Below, in pieces: positions 1 through 8,705 of a stretch of DNA of 64,000 bases. A program made the translations under genes and the position numbers. Origin of the DNA: an uncultured Prevotella sp. GTDB taxonomy: Bacteria; Bacteroidota; Bacteroidia; Bacteroidales; Bacteroidaceae. Location: the NCBI GenBank assembly GCA_900545525.1, contig UQZX01000003.1, positions 94,641 through 158,640 on the forward strand, given 5' to 3'. The number at the start of each line of letters is the position of its first letter. Positions within the stretch are counted from its first letter, which is position 1. Under the pieces are notes generated by a model that worked only from the letters and a program-made list of their open reading frames with translations, searched no databases and was not told the DNA's origin.

Positions 1-133
1 AGCTCTTTAAGGAGCATAAAAACAAAACTTATCCAATAAGTATCTTAGGACGAAATAACAGACAGAAAGTAAGGTAATAATTCAAAGAAGACAAAACATA
101 AACAAATAAAAAGGCATCCACATGTAAAACGCG

Positions 134-838
134 CTACCCTTTTGCATACCCGAAAGAAAGGACACTGAACCTGACGTTTCCGCCACGGCTAATCTCGTTG
201 GCACATGATATTATCGTTGAGCCCGTCGTAACCACATCGTCAACAAGAAGGATATGCTTGCCGTCAACAGAAGGATTGTCACAAAGACGGAATACGCCAT
301 CCACATTTTCAAGACGCTGCCAACGGTGTTTCTGTGTCTGGCTTTCAACAAATTTCTCGCGCTTCACAATCTTATCAGCCACTGGTATTCCGGTCAGCGA
401 ACTTATTCCACGGGCTATCTCCATGCTTTGATTATATCCTCTCTTGCGCTGCCTCTTCCGTGAAAGCGGAACAGGAACAATCATGTCTATGCCGTCAAAG
501 AACGTGCCGCCGAGAAGTTCTGCCGACATCATCCGCCCCATAAAATCGCCCACCTCAGGATGTCCGAGATACTTCAGGGAGTGTACCATGCGGCTCACCT
601 GCGAATGCGGCTCATAATAAATCATTGCGAACGCCCGTTCCACAGGCATCTGTCCCCAAAAGAGCCGCGCCATTTCATTTTCGTAAGGGTTCTTGTCATA
701 ATATGTGCGGGGCAGGTGCATATTGCACGTAGCGCATATCACCTCTTCGGTTATACCAAGACGACAACCGCAGATAACACAGGCACGTGGAGAAATAAAG
801 TCAAGAAGCCTGTGCAATATGCCTATTGACCTTTTCAT
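134..838 (-). CDS. comF: ComF-family phosphoribosyltransferase-like protein
   Basis: 234 residues. An N-terminal zinc-ribbon-like segment has Cys20/Cys23 (CVIC) and Cys35/Cys38 (CATC). It is followed by a type I phosphoribosyltransferase fold with the basic GYNQ segment near residue 133 and the PRPP-binding motif ILLVDDVVTTGST at about 196-208. This is the normal length and order for ComF, which in transforming bacteria helps bring single-stranded DNA into the cytoplasm; the catalytic role of the transferase domain is not settled. It lies downstream of proS on the same strand, separated by a 167-bp stretch that holds a long inverted repeat, so co-transcription with proS is uncertain. Confidence 0.9.
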   Translation of the reverse strand: MKRSIGILHRLLDFISPRACVICGCRLGITEEVICATCNMHLPRTYYDKNPYENEMARLFWGQMPVERAFAMIYYEPHSQVSRMVHSLKYLGHPEVGDFMGRMMSAELLGGTFFDGIDMIVPVPLSRKRQRKRGYNQSMEIARGISSLTGIPVADKIVKREKFVESQTQKHRWQRLENVDGVFRLCDNPSVDGKHILLVDDVVTTGSTIISCANEISRGGNVRFSVLSFGYAKG

Positions 839-855
839 TATCTTTTATTTATAAA

Positions 856-981
856 ATGAAGAATTTGCTGCCGCCATTCGCATTTTTGGGCTAATAAGAC
901 TTATAAGGCGACCCATAAGACTAATTGGACTAATGAGGCTAATAAGCCCTATAAGACGACTGGCGGCAGCAAATTCTTCAT
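856..981. repeat. Perfect 21-bp inverted repeat around a 9-nt tandem array
   Basis: The 21 bases at 856-876 (starting ATGAAGAATTTGC) are the exact reverse complement of 961-981. The 84-base loop contains degenerate 9-nt units. The right arm continues into an ATTCTTCATT-rich tail (to about 1002) that resembles sequence inserted inside the WecG-type gene near 46.83-46.98 kb. Its position between proS and comF would let it act as a large hairpin terminator, but there is no U-tract directly after either arm. It may be a small non-autonomous mobile or REP-like element. Confidence 0.8.
891..956. repeat. 9-nt tandem array, consensus CTAATAAGA
   Basis: Seven degenerate units are readable: CTAATAAGA (891), CTTATAAGG (900), then a 3-base CGA insertion, CCCATAAGA (912), CTAATTGGA (921), CTAATGAGG (930), CTAATAAGC (939) and CCTATAAGA (948). 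The same unit family recurs at 4000-4089. The array fills the loop of the inverted repeat at 856-981. Confidence 0.75.
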
Positions 982-1005
982 TCTTCATTCATCATTCTTC
1001 ATTTA

Positions 1006-2487
1006 TTAATAGCTCCTGGCGATGATGACACGCTTCGCAGCCGGTTTGCCCGACACCATATCAACACCCGGTGTCTGTTCCACACCGAACGGAACGCAAC
1101 GTATCGTTGCCTGAGTCTCTTCCTTTATCTTTGCCTCTGTCTCGGCAGTACCGTCCCAATGGCACAGGAAGAAGCCGCCGTCCTTCACCTTTTCCTTAAA
1201 TTCCTCGTAGTTGTCACACTCGTATATGCGGGAGTCGCGGTATGCCTTTGCCTTTGCAAAGATGCTCTGCTGTATGTCGTCAAGCAGTTTCTCAACATAT
1301 CCGGCTATTCCGTCTACTGCCACTGTCTCTTTCTCGAGCGTATCGCGGCGCATCACCTCTATCGTTCCGTTCTCAAGGTCACGGCTTCCCATAACAAGAC
1401 GCACGGGAACACCCTTCAATTCGTAGTCGGCAAACTTGAAGCCTGGACGCTTGTTGTCGGCATCGTCGTATTTAACGGATATTCCGGCACTGCGCAACTC
1501 GTCTATCACCGGTGTAAGTCTTTCTGTTATGGCAGCAAGCTGCTCCGGCCCCTTTGTTATAGGTATGATAACCACCTGTATGGGGGCAAGCTTCGGCGGA
1601 AGCACCAGCCCGTTGTCATCGGAGTGGGTCATGATGAGCGCACCGATAAGGCGCGTCGACACACCCCACGATGTTGCCCAGACATACTCAGGCTTGTTTT
1701 CCTTGTTAAGATATGTAACCTCAAACGCCTTGGCAAAGTTCTGACCGAGGAAATGGCTCGTACCGCTCTGCAGAGCCTTACCGTCCTGCATCATCGCCTC
1801 GATGGTATAGGTGTCGAGTGCTCCGGCAAAACGTTCTGTCTCGCTCTTTACGCCCTGTATAACAGGCACCGCCATCCATTCTTCCGCAAACTTGGCATAT
1901 ACCTTTATCATCTTCTTCACCTCTGCCTCTGCTTCTTCCCTCGTGGCATGTGCGGTATGTCCCTCCTGCCACAAGAACTCCGACGTGCGCAGGAACGGAC
2001 GTGTGCGCATTTCCCACCGCATAACGTTGCACCACTGGTTGCACATCAACGGCAGGTCGCGCCATGAGTGTATCCAGTTCTTATACGTATTCCATATAAT
2101 TGTTTCAGATGTAGGACGAACGATAAGCTCTTCCTCCAGACGTGCCGACGGGTCTACCTCTACGCCGCTCTTGTCTTCTTTTGCACGCAGGCGGTAGTGG
2201 GTAACCACGGCACACTCCTTGGCAAATCCCTCAACGTGCTCAGCCTCCCTTGAAAGGAACGACTTGGGGATGAGTAGCGGGAAATAAGCATTCTGTGCTC
2301 CTGTCTCCTTGAACATCTTGTCCAGCTGCTGCTGCATCTTCTCCCATATTGCATAGCCATAAGGCTTTATAACCATGCAGCCGCGCACAGCCGACTGCTC
2401 AGCAAGGTCCGCCTTCACAACCAAATCATTATACCACTGACTGTAGTTATCAGCCCTTTTGGTAAGATCTTTTAATTCCTTTGCCAT
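1006..2487 (-). CDS. proS: Prolyl-tRNA synthetase (short archaeal/eukaryote-type)
   Basis: 493 residues, the length of the short ProRS form that lacks the bacterial editing insertion. It charges tRNA-Pro with proline in the cytoplasm. Class II features are visible: the motif-1 region (RGCMVIKPYGYAIWE), motif 2 around VMRWEMRTRPFLRTSEF, and the C-terminal zinc-binding-like domain ending in Tyr (IIARSY), as is usual in this subtype. The ATG at 2487 follows a divergent promoter region shared with the OmpA-like gene; a TACTTTTG -7-like box lies at 2528-2521 on the minus strand. Confidence 0.95.
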   Translation of the reverse strand: MAKELKDLTKRADNYSQWYNDLVVKADLAEQSAVRGCMVIKPYGYAIWEKMQQQLDKMFKETGAQNAYFPLLIPKSFLSREAEHVEGFAKECAVVTHYRLRAKEDKSGVEVDPSARLEEELIVRPTSETIIWNTYKNWIHSWRDLPLMCNQWCNVMRWEMRTRPFLRTSEFLWQEGHTAHATREEAEAEVKKMIKVYAKFAEEWMAVPVIQGVKSETERFAGALDTYTIEAMMQDGKALQSGTSHFLGQNFAKAFEVTYLNKENKPEYVWATSWGVSTRLIGALIMTHSDDNGLVLPPKLAPIQVVIIPITKGPEQLAAITERLTPVIDELRSAGISVKYDDADNKRPGFKFADYELKGVPVRLVMGSRDLENGTIEVMRRDTLEKETVAVDGIAGYVEKLLDDIQQSIFAKAKAYRDSRIYECDNYEEFKEKVKDGGFFLCHWDGTAETEAKIKEETQATIRCVPFGVEQTPGVDMVSGKPAAKRVIIARSY

Positions 2488-2520
2488 TATTTAAATGCTT
2501 ATTGTTTATAAAATTGATTG

Positions 2521-2579
2521 CAAAAGTACTAAAAAAAGTTGGTAAATGCCGTATTGTTAGGCAAAAAGAGCTATCTTTG
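2521..2579. promoter_or_regulatory. Divergent promoter region proS / OmpA-like gene
   Basis: Two TAnnTTTG elements of the Bacteroidetes primary sigma factor type face apart. TACTTTTG on the minus strand (2528-2521) points to proS, and TATCTTTG on the plus strand (2572-2579) points to the OmpA-like gene, 35 bases before its ATG. Clear TTTG -33 boxes at the usual 19-21-base spacing were not seen, so only the -7 elements are claimed. Confidence 0.55.
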
Positions 2580-2613
2580 TGCATCGATTATAACATTTTA
2601 AAACCATACGATT

Positions 2614-3291
2614 ATGAAGAAGACAAAGATTGCAGCACTGTTTATGTGTTCAGCTTTAGTGTTCAGCTGCGGCAACAACACGGGCAACGGTGCACTGATA
2701 GGTACAGGCGGAGGTGCCGTTTTGGGTGCCATAGTAGGTAAGATTGCAGGCAATACGGCTGTCGGTGCTGCCGTGGGTGCTGCCGTGGGTGCCGGTACTG
2801 GCGCGCTTATAGGCAAGCACATGGACAAGGTAAAGGCTGAGGCTCAGAAAGAGCTTGAGAACGCAAAGGTTGAAGAAGTGACGGATGCCAACGGACTGAA
2901 AGCCGTAAAGCTGACATTCGACTCCGGCATACTTTTCCAGACAAACAAATACGACCTCAACGCTGCATCCAAGGCAAACCTCAACGAACTTGCAGCGCTT
3001 ATGAACAAATATAACACATGTTCGGTTGACATCTACGGATATACAGACAACACAGGAAGCGACGCTATCAACAACCCGCTGTCTGTAAACCGTGCAAATG
3101 CCGTGGCAAACTATCTGAGAAGCCAGCATGTCGCAAACACGCAGATGAAGAAGATTGAAGGTCTGGGAAGTTCCAACCCCGTTGCTGACAACTCCACTGT
3201 AGAAGGACGCAAGCAGAACCGACGCGTGGAGGTATTCATGTATGCCAGCGAAGAAATGATTAATCAGGCAAACAACGGAACGCTGCAATAA
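2614..3291 (+). CDS. OmpA-family outer-membrane lipoprotein with glycine zipper
   Basis: 225 residues. A short signal ends in the lipobox VFSC (Cys19), so it should be lipid-anchored. Residues of about 30-67 form a Gly/Ala-rich glycine-zipper stretch (repeated GAAVGAAVGAG), typical of membrane-associated helices. The rest is an OmpA C-terminal peptidoglycan-binding domain with the DIYGYTDNTGS loop and NRRVEV end. It probably links the outer membrane to peptidoglycan. It is followed after 6 bases by mtgA on the same strand, which suits a shared envelope role. The YiaD/Pal-like group is the closest type recognised. Confidence 0.9.
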   Translation: MKKTKIAALFMCSALVFSCGNNTGNGALIGTGGGAVLGAIVGKIAGNTAVGAAVGAAVGAGTGALIGKHMDKVKAEAQKELENAKVEEVTDANGLKAVKLTFDSGILFQTNKYDLNAASKANLNELAALMNKYNTCSVDIYGYTDNTGSDAINNPLSVNRANAVANYLRSQHVANTQMKKIEGLGSSNPVADNSTVEGRKQNRRVEVFMYASEEMINQANNGTLQ

Positions 3292-3297
3292 CAGACA

Positions 3298-3990
3298 ATG
3301 GTCGTTCTTAATATTATACGCCGTATAATACGTTGGATGGTGGTGGCTTTTTTAGGCTCCACCATTCTTGCTGTTGTAATACTGCGTTTCGTTCCCGTAT
3401 ATTTCACCCCTCTGATGTTCATAAGATGTGCCGAACAGATGAAGGAAGGAGAAAGTCTGAAGCTCGAACATACGTGGGTGGCGCTCGACGACATGTCGAA
3501 ATACATGCCCGTGGCGGTAATGGCAAGCGAAGACCAGCGCTTCATGAGTCACCACGGTTTCGACTACAACGCCATTGAACAGGCGGCAAGGCACAACCGC
3601 ACAGGCAAGCGCATGCACGGAGCAAGCACAATAACACAGCAAACGGCAAAGAACGTGTTCCTGTGGCCCGGACGCTCATGGCTGCGCAAGGGACTCGAAG
3701 CTTATTTCACTGTACTGATTGAACTGACATGGAGCAAGCAACGGATAATGGAGGTATATCTCAACTCCATAGAAATGGGCAACGGTATATATGGTGCTGA
3801 TGCTGTGGCAAGAGAGCACTTCGGCAAAAAGGCATCGGAACTGTCACGCGACGAATGTGCGCTCATCGCCGCAACACTTCCCAATCCGCGGGTATACAGC
3901 TCCAAGCATCCAAGCCCATACATGCTGAAACGGCAAAGGCAGATAAAACAGCAGATGAGGCACATCCCGCTGCTGGAAGCCAAGAATTAG
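3298..3990 (+). CDS. mtgA: Monofunctional peptidoglycan glycosyltransferase
   Basis: 230 residues, usual for MtgA. One N-terminal membrane segment (about 12-32) precedes a GT51 domain that polymerises lipid II glycan strands in the periplasm. GT51 motifs are in order: the catalytic Glu78 in ASEDQRFMSHHGFD, GASTITQQTAKN at about 108-119, and EVYLNSIEMGNGIYG at 152-166. No transpeptidase domain follows, so it is the monofunctional type. The 6-base gap after the OmpA-like gene suggests one transcript. Confidence 0.93.
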   Translation: MVVLNIIRRIIRWMVVAFLGSTILAVVILRFVPVYFTPLMFIRCAEQMKEGESLKLEHTWVALDDMSKYMPVAVMASEDQRFMSHHGFDYNAIEQAARHNRTGKRMHGASTITQQTAKNVFLWPGRSWLRKGLEAYFTVLIELTWSKQRIMEVYLNSIEMGNGIYGADAVAREHFGKKASELSRDECALIAATLPNPRVYSSKHPSPYMLKRQRQIKQQMRHIPLLEAKN

Positions 3991-3999
3991 GAATAGGGA

Positions 4000-4089
4000 C
4001 CAATAAGAGTAATTAGACTCATTGGACTAATAAGACCTATTAGGCTTATGAGACCTATTAGACCAATAAGTCTAATTGAACCAACTAAC
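4000..4089. repeat. Ten head-to-tail 9-nt units (CYWATWAGA)
   Basis: The 90 bases divide exactly into ten 9-mers: CCAATAAGA, GTAATTAGA, CTCATTGGA, CTAATAAGA, CCTATTAGG, CTTATGAGA, CCTATTAGA, CCAATAAGT, CTAATTGAA, CCAACTAAC. They fill the gap between mtgA and the helicase gene and end 16 bases before the helicase ATG. The units belong to the same family as 891-956. Function unknown. Confidence 0.85.
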
Positions 4090-4105
4090 AAAATAATCTT
4101 AAGAA

Positions 4106-6520
4106 ATGAAAGGCAACTTCCTCGAAGAACTCAACGAGAGCCAGCGCATGGCGGTGGAATACTGCGACGGGCCGTCGCTTGTAATCGCCGGAGCCGGCTC
4201 AGGCAAGACACGCGTGCTGACATACAAGATTGCATATCTCATAGACCATGAGGGATATTATCCATGGGAAATACTCGCCCTCACATTTACAAACAAGGCT
4301 GCCAACGAGATGAAGTCGAGAATAGGCAACCTGATAGGTGAAGAGCAGGCGCGGTACATACACATGGGAACATTCCACAGCATCTTCTCGAGGATATTAA
4401 GGGTGGAGGCAGAGAGTATAGGATACAGCTCAAACTTCACGATATACGACGAGAACGACTCGCGCAGCCTGCTGAAAAGCATCATCAAGGAAATGCAGCT
4501 GAACGACAAGGTGTACAAGCCGGCAACCGTACACCACTACATCAGCATGGCAAAGAACCACATCATACTTCCGCAACAATATGCCGCGGACCGTAGCGCC
4601 ATGCAGCGCGACTACGAAATGCACATGCCTGCAATGAGCAACATATACACGGCATACTGCGAACGGTGCCGCAAGGCAAATGCCATGGACTTTGACGACC
4701 TGCTGACATACACGTTCATAATGCTTAGGGAAAACAGCGACATACGAGAAAAATATTCAGAACGGTTCCGCTATGTACTCGTCGACGAGTATCAGGACAC
4801 CAACTCCGTACAGCAGCAGATAGTGCTTATGCTCGCAAGCAGGCACAGCCACGTATGTGCCGTGGGCGACGATGCACAAAGCATATACGGCTTCCGCGGG
4901 GCAAATATAGACAACATCCTCGACTTCAGACAGATGTTCGAAGACGTACGCCTGTTCAAGCTCGAACAGAACTACCGCAGCACACAGCGGATAGTGAAGG
5001 CGGCGAACAGCCTTATAAAGCATAACGAGCGCCAGATACCCAAGGATGTGTTCAGCAAGAATGCGGAAGGCGACAAACTGATACAGAAACAGGCATACAG
5101 CGACAAGGAAGAGGCGCTCATCGTGTGCAACGACATCATGCGCATACGCCGCACCGACAACTGTGAATACAGCGACTTTGCAATATTATACCGCACGAAT
5201 TCGCAGAGCCGCTCGTTCGAGGAGTCAATGCGAAAGATGAACATTCCTTATAAGATATACGGCGGACTGAGCTTTTACCAACGCAAGGAGATAAAGGACA
5301 TCATAGCCTATTTCCGCCTTGTGGCAAATCCGTCGGACGAGGAGGCTTTCAAACGCATCATAAACTACCCCAAACGCGGAATTGGCGACACGACTGTAGG
5401 CAGGATTATCGGTACGGCAACGGACAAAGGCGCAAGTCTTTGGGACGTGATATCCGCACCGCAGCTATACGGGCTGGACGTAAGCAAGGGCACACTGGCA
5501 AAGATAGAGAAGTTCAAGATTCTCATAAACGGATATATAGAGCGGGCGGCAAACGAAGACGCATATACTTTGGGCAAATATATTATAGAGTCGAGCGGCA
5601 TTGCCAACGAGATAAACTCGGACAACTCGCCCGAAGGCATGTCAAGACAAGAGAATGTCAATGAGTTTACAGGCGGTCTTGAGGAGTTTGTGGAAAGCCG
5701 AAGGGAAGAAGACCGGGGCGGAGAGACATCCATATCCGACTTTCTTCAGGAGGTGTCCCTGCTTACCGATCTTGACAGCGACAACAACGACAACCACAAC
5801 TATGTGTCGCTCATGACCGTCCACAGTGCCAAAGGACTTGAATTTCCCAACGTATTCATCGTGGGCATGGAAGAAAACATCTTCCCCAACCAGATGTGCA
5901 TGGGCAGCAAGAGGGAAATGGAAGAAGAGCGGCGCCTGCTATACGTGGCAATAACACGTGCAGAGAGGCACTGCATACTGACATGTGCAAAGAACCGTTT
6001 CCGCTACGGCAAACTGGAGTTCGGCACCCCAAGCCGCTTCCTCAGCGACATAGACCCGTCGCTGATATCAATGGAAAGGGCTGACGAGGGGTATTTCGGG
6101 GGCAACCACAGCCGCAACACAGCCACAACGTTCGGCAGCAGCCGCTATCAGAACAGCCGCCCCGTGGCTTCGCAGTTCCGTTCCGACCCGCAGAGGCGCA
6201 TTGTGCAGCACCGTGAAGAGCCTGCCACAGACCCGTTTTCCGACAGTTTCAAGAAGCTGCTCCGCACCCAAGGCTCCGGACAGCGGCATATCCCGTCGCC
6301 CTCCCCTGTCCCGCCACATCCGGTACAGCCTGCAACTAAAGCCACGACTGCGCCCGGCACCATAAACGAGGGCAACATCATTGAACACGAACGTTTCGGA
6401 ATAGGCAGCGTGATACGAGTGGAAGGCACCGGCGAGAACACCAAGGCTACCGTACAGTTCAAGAACGCCGGTACCAAACAGCTGCTGCTGAAATTTGCAC
6501 GGTTTAAGGTCATAGGGTAA
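4106..6520 (+). CDS. UvrD/PcrA-type ATP-dependent DNA helicase
   Basis: 804 residues, SF1A helicase, 3'-5' unwinding in repair and replication. Walker A AGAGSGKT is at residues 28-35 after the Q-motif region (LNESQRMAVE). Motif II is DEYQDTN, motif III GDDAQSIYGFRGA, motif IV QNYRST, and motif V/VI VMTVHSAKGLEF and LLYVAITRAE. After a Pro/Gln/Ser-rich linker (about 690-750) comes the PcrA-type C-terminal Tudor-like domain (HERFGIGSVIRVEGTGENTK). The TAA stop is also the start of the 22-nt periodic array downstream. Confidence 0.95.
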   Translation: MKGNFLEELNESQRMAVEYCDGPSLVIAGAGSGKTRVLTYKIAYLIDHEGYYPWEILALTFTNKAANEMKSRIGNLIGEEQARYIHMGTFHSIFSRILRVEAESIGYSSNFTIYDENDSRSLLKSIIKEMQLNDKVYKPATVHHYISMAKNHIILPQQYAADRSAMQRDYEMHMPAMSNIYTAYCERCRKANAMDFDDLLTYTFIMLRENSDIREKYSERFRYVLVDEYQDTNSVQQQIVLMLASRHSHVCAVGDDAQSIYGFRGANIDNILDFRQMFEDVRLFKLEQNYRSTQRIVKAANSLIKHNERQIPKDVFSKNAEGDKLIQKQAYSDKEEALIVCNDIMRIRRTDNCEYSDFAILYRTNSQSRSFEESMRKMNIPYKIYGGLSFYQRKEIKDIIAYFRLVANPSDEEAFKRIINYPKRGIGDTTVGRIIGTATDKGASLWDVISAPQLYGLDVSKGTLAKIEKFKILINGYIERAANEDAYTLGKYIIESSGIANEINSDNSPEGMSRQENVNEFTGGLEEFVESRREEDRGGETSISDFLQEVSLLTDLDSDNNDNHNYVSLMTVHSAKGLEFPNVFIVGMEENIFPNQMCMGSKREMEEERRLLYVAITRAERHCILTCAKNRFRYGKLEFGTPSRFLSDIDPSLISMERADEGYFGGNHSRNTATTFGSSRYQNSRPVASQFRSDPQRRIVQHREEPATDPFSDSFKKLLRTQGSGQRHIPSPSPVPPHPVQPATKATTAPGTINEGNIIEHERFGIGSVIRVEGTGENTKATVQFKNAGTKQLLLKFARFKVIG

Positions 6521-6628
6521 AGTATGCCACTTTATACCGTAAAGTGCGACACATAAAGCTCCAAAGTGCGCCACTTTACAGGTTATAGTTACGCACTTTA
6601 CAGTGTGAAGTGGCGCACTTTATAAACT
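6519..6628. repeat. Five 22-nt periodic units, core AAAGTGCGCCACTTTA
   Basis: Units begin at 6519, 6541, 6563, 6585 and 6607, exactly 22 nt apart. The best unit (6563) starts with the near-palindrome AAAGTGCGCCACTTTA and six variable bases follow; the others are degenerate (for example GAAGTGGCGCACTTTA at 6607). The array lies between the ends of two converging genes and its first unit includes the last two bases of the helicase stop codon. A G8 run follows at 6674-6681. Function unknown. Confidence 0.85.
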
Positions 6629-6717
6629 TATCCCAACATCTGCGCCACATACACGGTCCGACAGTGCTTTAATGGGGGGGGAAAAATACTCATTAAAGGC
6701 ATATTATTACAAAATTC

Positions 6718-7734
6718 CTACTTTATTACTATGGTCTTGAACCAGTCCTTTAGTATTCCTCCATAACCGTTCTGTGAGTCGCTTATCAATATTATGACGC
6801 GGCTGCCGTCTTTCAGGAACGGTCCGAGACACATACCTTCATAGTTGGCAAACGAATAGTCGATGAGGGATATACCGGTGCGCCAAGCATATACAAGACG
6901 CTTGTCCATATAAGGCGAAGATGCCGTCAGCGGTTCATCGGGGCTTACAGGAACAGCCTTGGGAGGATTAACCTCATAAATCTTGCAGTTAACGAACGCC
7001 CCTATCTTCTGCTTGGGTACATACAACTCACGCTCAAGCACCAGCAGCCTACCGTTGTCAAGAGCCAGTACCTCGCTGACGCCCATTGCATAGTTGTCCG
7101 CAGCTTTTCCCGCCACAGGCTCGTCCATAAGATAGGCATACTGGCTAAGCGGCTGCAGGTCTTCGCCGAACGACTGCAGACGCAGCCTGTTTCTTGCCTT
7201 ATTTGAAGATGTCGACTGCACACCGTCACATGTCAGCGTACTTTCGTTCATTGTCCAGTACATGCCCGTATGCACATTGTATGCAAGAGACTCCAGTCCG
7301 GCATTGCCTACAGCATGACGGTAGACATCAGGCACCGCCAGACGGCGTCCCGTGGTGTCGCCACGCAACGTATACTCGGCGATCGAATTGTCTGCCTCGC
7401 TGCTTATGAACAGGGTGTTAGTGACTGGATTATAAGCAACAGCCTCCAAGTCGCCGCCCGACATGTCGTTGCCATGAAAGCCGTTGTCCCTCACCGAAAG
7501 TATATCGCCAGTAATCGAGTCTACGGCAATCTTAAAGACAAAAAAGCCGTTACTCAACGACTTGTCGCTTACCACGGCATACTCATCTCCGCGTATATGT
7601 GTAATACCGCTGTAATTTCCGGGAAGGATTACAGGAAAATGGTGTTGCTTGTTAACCCTCAATAACTCAGATTGCGCAGAAACCATCTGCGCAATCATAA
7701 GTATATACATAAATGTTAATAATAATCTTCTCAC
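6718..7734 (-). CDS. Secreted phytase-like/esterase-like beta-propeller protein
   Basis: 338 residues from the GTG at 7734. That GTG overlaps the TGA of the upstream esterase gene (GTGA), a classic translational-coupling layout, and gives a normal signal peptide (VRRLLLTFMYILMIAQMVSAQ, last residues ...VSAQ). The ATG at 7788 would add 18 hydrophilic residues before the signal. The mature part resembles the 'phytase-like' propeller family: VAYNPVTNTLFISSE, LAYNVHTGMYWTMNES and the family-typical EGMCLGPFLKDGSRVIILI near the end. Substrate is unknown; despite the family name, phosphatase activity cannot be assumed. Probably periplasmic or secreted. Confidence 0.75.
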   Translation of the reverse strand: MRRLLLTFMYILMIAQMVSAQSELLRVNKQHHFPVILPGNYSGITHIRGDEYAVVSDKSLSNGFFVFKIAVDSITGDILSVRDNGFHGNDMSGGDLEAVAYNPVTNTLFISSEADNSIAEYTLRGDTTGRRLAVPDVYRHAVGNAGLESLAYNVHTGMYWTMNESTLTCDGVQSTSSNKARNRLRLQSFGEDLQPLSQYAYLMDEPVAGKAADNYAMGVSEVLALDNGRLLVLERELYVPKQKIGAFVNCKIYEVNPPKAVPVSPDEPLTASSPYMDKRLVYAWRTGISLIDYSFANYEGMCLGPFLKDGSRVIILISDSQNGYGGILKDWFKTIVIK

Positions 7735-8705
7735 TTCTGCCTTACAAATTTTATTTTCTTTCCCTTTGGAACAACCGGCGTTTTCCACGACTCCTTATCA
7801 ACATATATGGTCGATTTTCCTTTCGGAGCATTATCCACGGCTTTCTGCAAATCGAAATACTGACCGCTGCCGTCCGCCGCAACGATGGCATCATAGTGCC
7901 TAACGTACTTCTTCAGGGCAGGGACCTGCCTCGAAGCCTCGTCGGCAAGCAGTCTGGCAACGACACTTGCACCATATATATTATAATGTGTGTTGTCCTG
8001 ACGCCCTTCTGGCTGCGACGGAGTCTCTCCAGGAAGATACCACATGTGCAGTTTCTTTGAGCCTTCCACACCGAGCGACTGCTCCAAATCATGAGTAATC
8101 CTGTTCGCATCGACAAAAGGAACATTCATCTCCCTTGCCACATTGAGCGGAGCAACGATATAGTCGCCATGAGTGTCGATGAGCACCTCTCCCTCTTTAA
8201 GCCCTGCCGAAGAGTTTGTACGCAAGTCGTCGTCGGTGACAGCAGTCTTACTTCCGCTGAAGTTGCGGCGCACAACACTGTTAAATAGCACAGGTATACC
8301 ACCCCTTTCCCTCGTTTCACGCACAAACTTGCGCAGGTTGTCATCAAATGTGGAACCGGGCACGGTATGTCTCTTCTCATCAGGTTTCTCATCATTATGA
8401 CCGAACTGTATGAACACATAGTCGCCGGGCTTTATCAACCCGAGCACCTTATCCCAGCGTCCCTCGTCAATAAAGCTCTTCGACGAACGCCCGTTCTGCG
8501 CGTGATTGTCCACACGCACGTCATCCGAGAAGCAGTGTCTGAGCATCATGCCCCATCCACGTTCCAGCTTTCCGCCCTTTATGTCCTTGTTTGCCATGGT
8601 CGAGTCGCCGATCGTAAATATCGTTATGACATTGTCCGCCCTGAATGCCGACAAAAACACAACAACTGCCAGCACAGACACCAGCCTTCCAACTGTCCTC
8701 ATCAT
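7731..8705 (-). CDS. GDSL/SGNH esterase (rhamnogalacturonan acetylesterase-like) with truncated pectinesterase tail
   Basis: 324 residues, signal peptide 1-23. SGNH blocks: the nucleophile Ser35 in IGDSTMANK, the NHAQNGRSS Asn region, FIQFGHNDEKPD (block III) and a late DNTHYN Asp/His pair. This pattern fits the RhgT/YesT rhamnogalacturonan acetylesterases that deacetylate pectin. After the catalytic fold, about 50 residues starting AIVAADGSGQYFDLQKAV look like the first strands of a pectin methylesterase (VVAkDGSGdFkTiqeAi), but the rest of that domain is missing. Start overlaps the hisS stop (ATGA); stop overlaps the next gene (GTGA). Confidence 0.85.
   Translation of the reverse strand: MMRTVGRLVSVLAVVVFLSAFRADNVITIFTIGDSTMANKDIKGGKLERGWGMMLRHCFSDDVRVDNHAQNGRSSKSFIDEGRWDKVLGLIKPGDYVFIQFGHNDEKPDEKRHTVPGSTFDDNLRKFVRETRERGGIPVLFNSVVRRNFSGSKTAVTDDDLRTNSSAGLKEGEVLIDTHGDYIVAPLNVAREMNVPFVDANRITHDLEQSLGVEGSKKLHMWYLPGETPSQPEGRQDNTHYNIYGASVVARLLADEASRQVPALKKYVRHYDAIVAADGSGQYFDLQKAVDNAPKGKSTIYVDKESWKTPVVPKGKKIKFVRQK

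Noticed and set aside
1..133. Possible gene or RNA at the left edge
   Set aside because: No open frame or recognisable RNA; only AT-rich sequence downstream of comF.
6519..6628. 22-nt periodic units as a mini CRISPR array
   Set aside because: The spacing leaves only 6 variable bases, the cores drift, and no cas genes are near.
6674..6681. G8 run as a phase-variation switch
   Set aside because: It lies between two converging gene ends, in neither a coding region nor a promoter.
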